From Ignavibacteriota bacterium (GTDB lineage Bacteria > Bacteroidota > Ignavibacteria > Ignavibacteriales > Melioribacteraceae), in contig JADJGF010000001.1 of assembly GCA_016708125.1 (NCBI GenBank), positions 1,758,001-1,822,000 of the forward strand: DNA of 64,000 bases, given 5' to 3'. Under the pieces are notes generated by a model. The model did no database searches and had not been told where the DNA came from. It worked only from the letters and a program-made list of their open reading frames with translations. Numbering within the stretch: position 1 is the stretch's first letter; every line of letters begins with the position of its first letter. Of the stretch, positions 44,855 through 53,136 are shown in pieces. Both the position numbers and the translations under genes were made by a program.

Positions 44855-45847
44855 ATGATTGAAAAAATTTCAGTAATAATTCCGGTTTATAATACAAAAA
44901 AATATGTTAAAGCATGTGTTGATTCAATTCTTGAACAAAAAGAGTTTGTACATGAAATAATTTTGATAAATGATGGATCAACAGACGGTTCCGGAGAATA
45001 TTTGGAAGAAATATATTCGAAAAATCCATTAATAAAAATTCATCACACAAAAAATCAGAGACAAGGTCCCGCCCGTAATTTTGGGACACAAATTTCTACC
45101 GGCGAATTTATTTATTATTTTGATTCCGACGATATTCTTAAACCGGGATTGTTTAAAAGATTTAACGAAATTTTAACAGAACATCAGGATTTGGAAATTT
45201 TTGCATTCTCCGCAATTCCGCTTATTGATGAAGATTACAATTTATCCGAAGTAGAAAAAAAGAGAATAAATTCCACAACTGTTTATTCGCGAAAAACAAA
45301 TGCTGTTTGCAATACCGGAGAAGATGCTTTTAATTTATTGTATAAAATTAAATCATTTTCACCACTGCCTTATTTATATATTTTCAAAAAATCCATTGTG
45401 GTTGAAAATAATATTCAGTACAGATCAATTCGGTTTGAAGACGAAGAATTTGCATTTCAATTATTTCTACATGCAAAAAAAACAATAATTAAAGACGAAT
45501 TTTATTGCGATAGAAGAATTAGAGAAGGCTCAACAATGGAATTGGATAGATGCTTTGCAGATATTTTTGGATATATTCAAACAAACGAAACTCTGGAAAA
45601 ATTAAAAAATTTGAGCTGGCTTAAAGAAGAAACTTGGCAAAATATTGATAAAAAAATTATTAATCTTGCTAAAGCAATGATAATTATGAAAACCGCCAGC
45701 AATTTGCGGCTTTCAGCAGATGAAAAATCAACTTATAAAAATGCACTAAATCCACTTAAGAAAAAGAATAGCGAACTTGCAAAATTCTATTATACTTATC
45801 CGGCAGAATACAAATTACGAATGTTGAAAAAGAAATTTTTAGGATAA
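44855..45847 (+). CDS. GT2 family glycosyltransferase (soluble)
   Basis: 330 residues. GT-A core ISVIIPVYNTKKYVKACVDS, LINDGSTDGSGE, QGPARNFGTQISTGEFI and acidic donor motif YYFDSDDILKPG. No TM helices, unlike the two GT2 genes at 39-41 kb, so it probably adds a sugar to the lipid-linked repeat unit in the cytoplasm. RBS GGGAAATA lies before the ATG. It is 82 bases from the radical SAM gene and ends in a strong terminator. Confidence 0.92.
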   Translation: MIEKISVIIPVYNTKKYVKACVDSILEQKEFVHEIILINDGSTDGSGEYLEEIYSKNPLIKIHHTKNQRQGPARNFGTQISTGEFIYYFDSDDILKPGLFKRFNEILTEHQDLEIFAFSAIPLIDEDYNLSEVEKKRINSTTVYSRKTNAVCNTGEDAFNLLYKIKSFSPLPYLYIFKKSIVVENNIQYRSIRFEDEEFAFQLFLHAKKTIIKDEFYCDRRIREGSTMELDRCFADIFGYIQTNETLEKLKNLSWLKEETWQNIDKKIINLAKAMIIMKTASNLRLSADEKSTYKNALNPLKKKNSELAKFYYTYPAEYKLRMLKKKFLG

Positions 45848-45849
45848 AA

Positions 45850-45888
45850 AAAATCAGCAGAATTTTATTAAAATAATGCTGATTTTCT
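45850..45888. terminator. Bidirectional terminator between GT2 and YCF48-type gene
   Basis: AAATCAGCA / TGCTGATTT arms flank an AT-rich loop, with TTTCTT on the plus side and eight T on the minus side. It lies between convergent genes. Confidence 0.85.
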
Positions 45889-45966
45889 TAAAGTTTTATA
45901 AGCTAATCAAAGAGCAAGATAAGTACAAGATAGAGCCAATTACAAGTTAGCCCATTTTCACAATTT

Positions 45967-47643
45967 TTATTTTATTAAAACCATCTTTTTTGTTTGAACA
46001 AAATCACCGGTTTTTAATTGATAATAATAAACACCGGTCGATAAATTAGTACCATCAAAAACTACTTCATAATTACCGAATGATTTATTTTCATTTATTA
46101 AAGTTGCAACCTCTTTACCTAAAATATCGTAAACAATTAGTTTTACGTTTGACTTTTCATTTTTCGCATTTGACGGAATAGAATATTTAATTGTAGTACT
46201 AGGATTAAATGGATTGGGGTAGTTTTGGTAAAGAGTGAAATTAGATATTAATTTTTTATCAACATTCTTAACATCGGTGATTTCATCATTAGACTTTAAA
46301 ATTGTTCCGCTATCACCAACAGCCCAGCACGTTTTACCATCGAATGAGTAAAGATTGTTAATTTTACTATTATCATAAGTACTCCCGAAAAATTGTAAAT
46401 CCCATGTTACTCCACCATCAGAACTTTTCGAAATTGTAATGGGGTCAGCAATATCATAATCCCGATTATAACCATAAACTCTTCCTAACAACCAACCAAT
46501 TTCATTATTATAAAAATGAATTTTCTCTAATTGATTTGTTCCAGGTGTGAGAACAGTAAATTCATAAAGAATGGAGCTTTTTTTATCTTGATCTAATTTT
46601 CTAATTCCGTAACCAATATAATTTGGATAATTATACACCCAGATTCCCCATAAATTTAGATTTTCCAAAATACTAATATCAAAGAACATCGATTCAATTG
46701 ATTGCCAAGTAGAACCTCCATCTTGAGTTATGTAATTCCCATAACAAGATTCATTAAGAAAATAAGTTAAAGTTATGTAACCAATACTCTCGTTTATATA
46801 ATTAAAATTTTCAATAGACTCCAGATAAATATAATAACCTAAATGGTTCTTTAATGAATCAAGTGAAAATATTTTTTGATTATTGGTACCAAATTCGTCT
46901 ATTTTAAATAAGGAATTTGAATGCTCTAAATTATTGTAATTCTCAAAAGAAATATAATAAATGAAACCGTTCTGATAAGTTAACTTGCGAATCCAGTTGA
47001 TTTCAGAATTTGAGTAAACGGAAACCCAATTTACTCCGCCATCGTTTGTACTAAAAATCTCATTATTTTTATAGGCGAAACCTTTTTTATCATCAATGAA
47101 AATCACATCCAATAAATTTTTTTCGGAAAATTCCGATTTTATATCCCAAGTTATTCCGCCATTGTTTGTAACTAATAATGTGGAATTACCCCAAATTATT
47201 CCATTCAAACTGTCAAGAAAGTTTATATTGTTCAGATTATAATTTGTATTTGATTGAATATACTTCCATTTATTTTCTCCAATTATGTTAAAAAAAATAT
47301 TCTTATAACCACTACTTGATAAATCGGGAATAATACTAAATGTATTTGAATCGCTAGAATCATAAATTTTTAATTGGCAAAATATGGAAGGAGTATTGGG
47401 TACTATCCATTCAAAAAGTCCATTTTCAGCTTTGTAATTTTCTATTATTAGTTTCCATGTTTTACCAGCATCTATTGAGTATTCAATATTGATGTTTTCA
47501 ATACCGTTGCTGGTCCATGTTAATGGTTCAATTGATCCGACATTGAGATATCTTAATGTTTCGGCAGAAAATTTAACTGATTGAGCATTTATGGAATGTA
47601 AAAAATAAAAATTAGTTAGGATTAACAAATATAAAATTTTCAT
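45967..47643 (-). CDS. Secreted YCF48/BNR-type propeller protein with T9SS sorting domain, paralogue 1
   Basis: 558 residues with a signal peptide (about 1-20). After a short beta domain (about 30-110: WTSNGIENINIEYSIDAG, FEWIVPNTPSIFC), repeated YCF48-like blades follow, with NGGITWDIKS, FSTNDGGVNWVSV, QDGGSTWQSI and SSDGGVTWDLQ. The final GKTCWAVGDSGTILKS is followed by LYQNYPNPFNPSTTIKYSIP and the sorting domain. Such propellers bind proteins or glycans; this architecture is common in Ignavibacteria exoproteins of unknown role. It is a tandem paralogue of the next gene (47-base gap). Confidence 0.88.
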   Translation of the reverse strand: MKILYLLILTNFYFLHSINAQSVKFSAETLRYLNVGSIEPLTWTSNGIENINIEYSIDAGKTWKLIIENYKAENGLFEWIVPNTPSIFCQLKIYDSSDSNTFSIIPDLSSSGYKNIFFNIIGENKWKYIQSNTNYNLNNINFLDSLNGIIWGNSTLLVTNNGGITWDIKSEFSEKNLLDVIFIDDKKGFAYKNNEIFSTNDGGVNWVSVYSNSEINWIRKLTYQNGFIYYISFENYNNLEHSNSLFKIDEFGTNNQKIFSLDSLKNHLGYYIYLESIENFNYINESIGYITLTYFLNESCYGNYITQDGGSTWQSIESMFFDISILENLNLWGIWVYNYPNYIGYGIRKLDQDKKSSILYEFTVLTPGTNQLEKIHFYNNEIGWLLGRVYGYNRDYDIADPITISKSSDGGVTWDLQFFGSTYDNSKINNLYSFDGKTCWAVGDSGTILKSNDEITDVKNVDKKLISNFTLYQNYPNPFNPSTTIKYSIPSNAKNEKSNVKLIVYDILGKEVATLINENKSFGNYEVVFDGTNLSTGVYYYQLKTGDFVQTKKMVLIK

Positions 47644-47690
47644 TAAACTTCCATTAAAATTAAAATTAAAGAAAAGATTATTACATAAAA

Positions 47691-49484
47691 TTATTTAAGC
47701 AAAACCATTTTCTTAGTTTGAACAAAATCCCCGGTTTTTAATTGATAATAATAAACTCCCGCTGCAAAATTTGATGCATCAAAATTCACTTCATAATTTC
47801 CGGAAGATTTAGTTTCGTTAACTAAGGTTGAAATCTCTTTCCCAAGAATATCAAAAACTATTAATTTTACGTTTCTCGTTTCACTTTTTTCGCCTGCCTG
47901 CCGGTAGGCAAGGTTTATCGGAATCGAATATTTTATTTTTGTCGTGGGATTAAATGGATTTGGATAATTTTGGTAAAGAGTGAAATTAGTTATTAATTTA
48001 TGTTTTATATTCTTAACATCCGTAATTCCATCTGTAAACTTTAAAATTGTTCCGCTATCACCAACAGCCCAGCATGTTTTACCATCAAAAGAGAAAAAAT
48101 TATTGATTTTCGGTGAGTTGTATAGACTATTTGTGTATTGAACATTCCAAGTTAATCCGCCATCTATTGTACCGCAAATACTAAATGTGCTATCTAAAAT
48201 ATTATATTGTGAAGGATAAGCAATCATCCATCCAACTTTTTCATTTATGAAATAAATATTACTAATTTGTTTATCTGCAAAATCATATTCAATTATATTT
48301 CCGGAAATAGAATCAATTGTTCCTAAATAATAATTAAATAATCCGAAATCATTCGAAACACTGCCTAAGCTATTCCATCCTTTATTTGGATTTAGGAAAT
48401 ATGATGAATATGAAAATTGGGCAATTATTTTATTTGGAATATCAATTTCTGTTTGCTGCCATGTTTTTCCACTATTGCTTGTTTGAATTGTAAATGATGA
48501 TTTTGGGCAATATTCAATTCCGCCGCAGTTATTACCCATGCTTTCTTCAGCAATAGCCCAACCGGATTTCTCGTCAATGAAATTATAATCAATAATATGA
48601 TATTCACTATTATCTTCAAAAGTCGACCAAGTATTTCCTCCATCTTCCGTTCTATAAATTCTACTTAAATTTAAATTATAATTACTTCCTCCATCTTCAT
48701 TATACTTAAGAATAAACCATCCAACTTTACTGTTATTAAATTTTATATTACTAATTGATGTTTTGGTTGGGAAAGGCATATCTTCTGAAAATTTTGTTTC
48801 AAGAGTAAATTGAGTGTGCCAAGTTTTACCACCATCTTCTGTTTTCTGAATAACAGAACTATCTGAATCTTCTGAAATTTTATCAATTTTCCAACCAGTA
48901 TTCTCATCAATGAAACAAATACTTTTACTGGTAAAATGAGATTTTATTTGCCATGTAATACCTGCATTATTTGAAACCAATAAAATATTATTACCGAAAG
49001 CTATACCATTTTTATTATCATTAAATTTTATACACAATAAATTTTCTAAGGTTGGAGTTGAAATTTTTGTCCACTCATTTTTTCCGTAAATTGTAAAATG
49101 ATGAATCCACTTTGTATCGTTTTCCGAATCAAAATGTGTGATTGGATAAATACTATATATGCTATCATTAGAAGTATCTGTAATTTTAATTTTGCAAAAA
49201 ATTGATGGTGTATTTGGAATAACCCAATTATAAAATCCATTTGCAGCCGGATAATTATCTTCAATAATTAACCATGATTTTTCACTATCAGTTGAATATT
49301 CAATTTTAATATTATTAATTCCACTATTTTCCCAAGTTATTTGCTGTATTGAACTAGATTTAAAATTTGCTTTGTTCTCGGTCCAATCCATAGTTAAGTT
49401 AACCGATTGCGAATATAAAGTAGAATTAGAAAATATAGTGAATGTGATAAAGAATAAATAAATAAGAAATGTTATGTTTTTCAT
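47691..49484 (-). CDS. Secreted YCF48/BNR-type propeller protein with T9SS sorting domain, paralogue 2
   Basis: 597 residues with the same domain order as its downstream paralogue: signal peptide, ITWENSGINNIKIEYST domain, YCF48-like blades (NAGITWQIKS, EDGGKTWHTQ, TSNSGKTWQQT, IDGGLTWNVQ), GKTCWAVGDSGTILKF, and a sorting domain with LYQNYPNPFNPTTKIKYS. Its sorting domain carries a 7-residue insert LAYRQAG between PIN and EKSETR, coded by a palindromic 21-bp element; close relatives nearby lack it. Probably secreted by T9SS and anchored to the surface. Confidence 0.88.
   Translation of the reverse strand: MKNITFLIYLFFITFTIFSNSTLYSQSVNLTMDWTENKANFKSSSIQQITWENSGINNIKIEYSTDSEKSWLIIEDNYPAANGFYNWVIPNTPSIFCKIKITDTSNDSIYSIYPITHFDSENDTKWIHHFTIYGKNEWTKISTPTLENLLCIKFNDNKNGIAFGNNILLVSNNAGITWQIKSHFTSKSICFIDENTGWKIDKISEDSDSSVIQKTEDGGKTWHTQFTLETKFSEDMPFPTKTSISNIKFNNSKVGWFILKYNEDGGSNYNLNLSRIYRTEDGGNTWSTFEDNSEYHIIDYNFIDEKSGWAIAEESMGNNCGGIEYCPKSSFTIQTSNSGKTWQQTEIDIPNKIIAQFSYSSYFLNPNKGWNSLGSVSNDFGLFNYYLGTIDSISGNIIEYDFADKQISNIYFINEKVGWMIAYPSQYNILDSTFSICGTIDGGLTWNVQYTNSLYNSPKINNFFSFDGKTCWAVGDSGTILKFTDGITDVKNIKHKLITNFTLYQNYPNPFNPTTKIKYSIPINLAYRQAGEKSETRNVKLIVFDILGKEISTLVNETKSSGNYEVNFDASNFAAGVYYYQLKTGDFVQTKKMVLLK
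47892..47912. repeat. 21-bp palindromic element inserted in frame in a coding region
   Basis: Bases 47892-47912 (core GCCTGCCGGTAGGC, an imperfect palindrome) interrupt a stretch that is otherwise the same as at 49854-49869. Removing exactly 21 bases restores the match. It adds codons for LAYRQAG. The core resembles short GC-rich palindromes dispersed in Bacteroidota-type and other genomes; GC content is far above the surroundings. Confidence 0.8.
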
Positions 49485-49598
49485 GGCGGACTCATTTTAT
49501 TAAACATTTTTGATAATAATATTTATTTAACATTGTACATTTATAATTATTGTCAATAATTATTATCACATTTTGAAAAATTTAATTATTTATAATAA

Positions 49599-49640
49599 AA
49601 AAGGAGATAAAAGCTTATTAAAAAACTTATAATCTCCTTA
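49599..49640 (-). terminator. Terminator of the PQQ-propeller gene
   Basis: On the minus strand AAGGAGAT pairs with ATCTCCTT across a loop that holds a further partial stem, followed by TTTTTTATT. It is 20 bases beyond the stop. Confidence 0.8.
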
Positions 49641-49659
49641 ACAAAATTACCTTAAAATT

Positions 49660-51762
49660 TTATTTTATAAAAAACATCTTCTTTGTTTCTGTAAAATCAC
49701 TACATTGAATTCTATAGAAATATATTCCACTACTAAGATTACTTGCATCAAACGTTACTTCATAATTTCCGGGCGATTTAGTTTCGTTTACTAATGTTTC
49801 AATCTCTTTTCCTAAAACATCATAAACAATTAGTTTCACGTTTCTCGTTTCACTTTTTTCGTTTATCGGAATAGAATATTTTATTTTTGTACTTGGATTA
49901 AATGGATTGGGATAGTTTTGGTAAAGGGCATATTCTTCCGGAATTTTATTTATATCTGCAATATCAGTTAAATTTAATTTATAATCTAAATTTATTGAAG
50001 AAAGCTGATTTGTATAAATTGTGAAAAATAAAGAATCAACTTCACTTCGCATTCCTTCCAAATCGAATCCATTTTCATTCTTATTCAAATATGAAAGTAA
50101 ATTAGCGTTATTAATTTCAGTTAATCCTAACAAATTTTTGATATTAGCTAAGGGAATTTTTATTGCAGCTTCAAATTTATCTTTTAAGTAATAATAATCA
50201 GATAAATCATGCACTCCGGAAGTATCTCTAATAACTTGAATATACATAGAAAGTAATTCAATTATTTCATCTGTTGTGGGGTTATCTCCAATTCCGGTTT
50301 CGCAAAATAGATTTAAATTTAGGTTTAGCGTTATATTTTCTTTAAGACTTCCAACGGGGAAAATAATTTCTAAGCCAGTTAAAAAGTTATAAAAGTTTTG
50401 GAAAACACTTAACTCGGATGGAAGTGTATATTCCGGAAATTCTATTTTATTACCTTCATAAATATTACCACTAAATATTTCAATAGGATCATCTGAATTT
50501 TCACAATTGGGAAGTGAAACATGGTAATTAATCTTATTGACAGCATTAACAGCATTTCCACTATTCCTAATATCTTTATTAGCTTTTGGCCATGGGCTAT
50601 CAGCTAATCCTTTACTATTTGTGCTAATTGCATATAAGATTCCATCTGTACATCCAAAATAAATAGTACCATCATTTTGAATTGTTGGCGAACTAGCAAT
50701 TGGTTCATTAGTTAAAAACTTCCACTTCAATGTACCATCCGGATTTAGAGCATAAAAATTCTTATCATTTGATCCAAAATAAATTGTACCATCTTCACCA
50801 ATAAGCGGAATAGAATTGATTTCTCCTTTGGTTGAGAATTTCCATTTTTCTGTACCTTCTGGTGTAATTGCATAAAGAAAATATCCTATAGCATATTCTG
50901 CATTACCGACTCCAAAATAAACTGTCCCATCATTTCCTATAGAAGGAGCAGTTTTTATATAAGTTATAGAATTGAATTCCCATTTTTTTGTTCCATTGGG
51001 ATTAATTGCAAATAAAATATCTGCTGAACCAATATAAATATTGCCAAAAAAGTCAATTGCAGCTGATGGGTTTCCCCATACATTTTGTTTCGTATTTTGC
51101 GTCCATTTTAAATTTCCATCATATAAAAAGGCTAATAAACCCCCGTAAGTCGAATTGGAAATAACTAATCCATCTATACCAATAACAGGTGAAGAATTCA
51201 GACCGCCATTTGTAAAATTTTCCCATTTCTTTGTTCCATCTGGATTTACTGCTACTATTTGGCCGGAATTACTTAAAAATATTGTACCATCATTTCCAAC
51301 GGAAAGAAAGTTATTAAAGTTATCAGAATTACTTATTTTCAATTCCCATTTTTTTAATCCTTGCGGACTTATTGAATAAAGATTATTATCACGGTCATTT
51401 ATGTAAATTGTGCCATCATTCGCTATAGCTGGAGATGAATAAATTTTTCCATTTGTTACAAATGTCCAATTTAGAGTACCATTTGGATTAATAGAATAAA
51501 AATTATTATTCGAATTACCAAAGTATATATTCCCATCATTTCCAATAGCAGGAGAAGAATAAATTGAGCCATTTGTTGAGTAAACCCACTTTACACCATT
51601 ATTAACATTAACAGCATTATAAGAGCTATTTCCTTGAGAATCCGTAACTTTGAGAGAAAAAGAATAAATTCCTTTATCTTCCGGTAAGTTAACTTCTATT
51701 TGAGGAGAAGTTGGATTACTAATAAGAATTTCACCATTTGAAGGATTTTTATTAAACTCCAA
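49660..51762 (-). CDS. C-terminal part of PKD/PQQ-propeller T9SS protein (split by frameshift)
   Basis: The frame opens at a TTG inside the preceding reading frame and has no signal peptide, so it is probably not translated alone. It continues a PKD-like domain (PQIEVNLPEDKGIYSFSLKV), then PQQ-like propeller blades (VGNDGTIFLSNSGQI, IGEDGTIYFGSNDKNFYAL), a region of about 190 residues with no clear family, and a sorting domain with LYQNYPNPFNPSTKIKYS. The missing N-terminus is exactly what the upstream frame provides, in the neighbouring phase. Original product: roughly 1,130 residues. Confidence 0.8.
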   Translation of the reverse strand: MEFNKNPSNGEILISNPTSPQIEVNLPEDKGIYSFSLKVTDSQGNSSYNAVNVNNGVKWVYSTNGSIYSSPAIGNDGNIYFGNSNNNFYSINPNGTLNWTFVTNGKIYSSPAIANDGTIYINDRDNNLYSISPQGLKKWELKISNSDNFNNFLSVGNDGTIFLSNSGQIVAVNPDGTKKWENFTNGGLNSSPVIGIDGLVISNSTYGGLLAFLYDGNLKWTQNTKQNVWGNPSAAIDFFGNIYIGSADILFAINPNGTKKWEFNSITYIKTAPSIGNDGTVYFGVGNAEYAIGYFLYAITPEGTEKWKFSTKGEINSIPLIGEDGTIYFGSNDKNFYALNPDGTLKWKFLTNEPIASSPTIQNDGTIYFGCTDGILYAISTNSKGLADSPWPKANKDIRNSGNAVNAVNKINYHVSLPNCENSDDPIEIFSGNIYEGNKIEFPEYTLPSELSVFQNFYNFLTGLEIIFPVGSLKENITLNLNLNLFCETGIGDNPTTDEIIELLSMYIQVIRDTSGVHDLSDYYYLKDKFEAAIKIPLANIKNLLGLTEINNANLLSYLNKNENGFDLEGMRSEVDSLFFTIYTNQLSSINLDYKLNLTDIADINKIPEEYALYQNYPNPFNPSTKIKYSIPINEKSETRNVKLIVYDVLGKEIETLVNETKSPGNYEVTFDASNLSSGIYFYRIQCSDFTETKKMFFIK

Positions 51763-53057
51763 AAGTAACTTAGATTTTCACCATTCGGATCATATGAATT
51801 TGTTCCGTCTAAAACTGCTTTCCCCGTTAATGTTGATATTTCATTTTCTGCAACTAAAGCATGCGGATAATTTTTGTTAAAATAGCTGGCTTGATTTTTA
51901 TATGTTTTACTAAATTTTGGCCAAGGACTTTCTGCCAAACTATTACTGCCGGAAAAAATTGAAAATAATTTTCCTTGCAAATTTCCAGCAATAATATTTC
52001 CATTTTTATCCATTGCTAATATTGAAGAAAATGTTGAATCTAAATAATTGAGTTGATAAGGATTAGATGTTGTATATCGTTTCACCCAGTTTACACTACC
52101 ATCGGGATTAAAGGCAAAAAGGCGTGAGTAATAACCATTAACATAAATAGTTCCATCGTTTCCAACAATTGGTGATAATGACTTATTATTTGATAATCCA
52201 TCATCATATGTTTTATATCTCCAATTTATCACTCCACTTTTTGTTACTGAAAATAAAAAAGCTTGATCACCATCTTCTGCTCCGTAACTATATCTATGAA
52301 TATATAAATCATTTTCGCTTCCAATAACTATTTGAGCATTTTCTACATCTATTGTATTGGTAAGTTTTAATTTCCACTTTTGAGATCCGTCAGGATAAAA
52401 AGCATGTAAATAATTATTTAGTGAGTATATATAAATAGTTCCATCTTCATCTATAACCAGAGGGAAAGGAAATTCAGAACCCAATTTCCACTTTAATGTT
52501 CCATCAAAATTAATTGAATATAAATTATTATCATTTGAAACTTGATAGATTGTTCCATCATGTCCTATAATCGGTGGATGCAGAATTGATCCATTTGTTT
52601 GAAATTTCCAATTAAGTGTTCCATCTGAATTAATTGCATAAATATTTTTATCATAAGAACCTATATAAATAGTTCCATTATGACTAATTGCGGGAGTTGC
52701 AGTAATTTTATCATCGGTAGTAAATTCCCATTTTTTTGTACCATCAGAATTTACTGCATAAAGTTTCTTATCATTTGATCCAAAATAAATAGTTCCGTCA
52801 TTACCTAAAACCGGAGAAGAATAAATCATATCCCCAGTAACGAATTCCCATTTTTTTGTACCATCAGCATTTACTGCATAAAGTTTGGAATCTATAGAAG
52901 TTACATAAATAGTTCCATCATCTCCAATTGCTGGGCATGAATAAATAATTCCGCCTAAATCAAGTTCCCAATTTATATTTCCGGGTGTTTGAGATAAAAT
53001 GGAATTACTTAATAAAGCTAAAAACAACAATATTGTAATATTGATTTTGGTTCTCAT
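51696..53057 (-). CDS. N-terminal part of PKD/PQQ-propeller T9SS protein (split by frameshift)
   Basis: 453 residues as read, with a signal peptide (about 1-22) and PQQ-like blades of about 40 residues such as IGDDGTIYVTSIDSKLYAVN, LGNDGTIYFGSNDKKLYAVN and ISHNGTIYIGSYDKNIYAIN. Two neighbouring blades are nearly identical at DNA level at 120-base spacing (around 52725 and 52845), a recent duplication. At the end a PKD-like domain starts (LDGTNSYDPNGENLSYFWSL) and then breaks into an unrelated tail. The rest of that domain is encoded in the -1 frame. No sorting domain is present in this frame, so the protein as read would stay in the periplasm. Confidence 0.8.
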   Translation of the reverse strand: MRTKINITILLFLALLSNSILSQTPGNINWELDLGGIIYSCPAIGDDGTIYVTSIDSKLYAVNADGTKKWEFVTGDMIYSSPVLGNDGTIYFGSNDKKLYAVNSDGTKKWEFTTDDKITATPAISHNGTIYIGSYDKNIYAINSDGTLNWKFQTNGSILHPPIIGHDGTIYQVSNDNNLYSINFDGTLKWKLGSEFPFPLVIDEDGTIYIYSLNNYLHAFYPDGSQKWKLKLTNTIDVENAQIVIGSENDLYIHRYSYGAEDGDQAFLFSVTKSGVINWRYKTYDDGLSNNKSLSPIVGNDGTIYVNGYYSRLFAFNPDGSVNWVKRYTTSNPYQLNYLDSTFSSILAMDKNGNIIAGNLQGKLFSIFSGSNSLAESPWPKFSKTYKNQASYFNKNYPHALVAENEISTLTGKAVLDGTNSYDPNGENLSYFWSLIKILQMVKFLLVIQLLLK

Positions 53058-53136
53058 ATATTCTCCAAATAATAAATCTAAAATTATATTATATTAACTA
53101 AATAAAACTTTAATAAATTAGCAAATTTTAATATTT

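Noticed and set aside
51750..51775. Programmed -1 ribosomal frameshift in the PQQ/PKD gene
   Set aside because: The overlap lacks a proper X-XXY-YYZ slippery heptamer in the reading frame, and no downstream stimulator was evident; a one-base deletion explains the data more simply.
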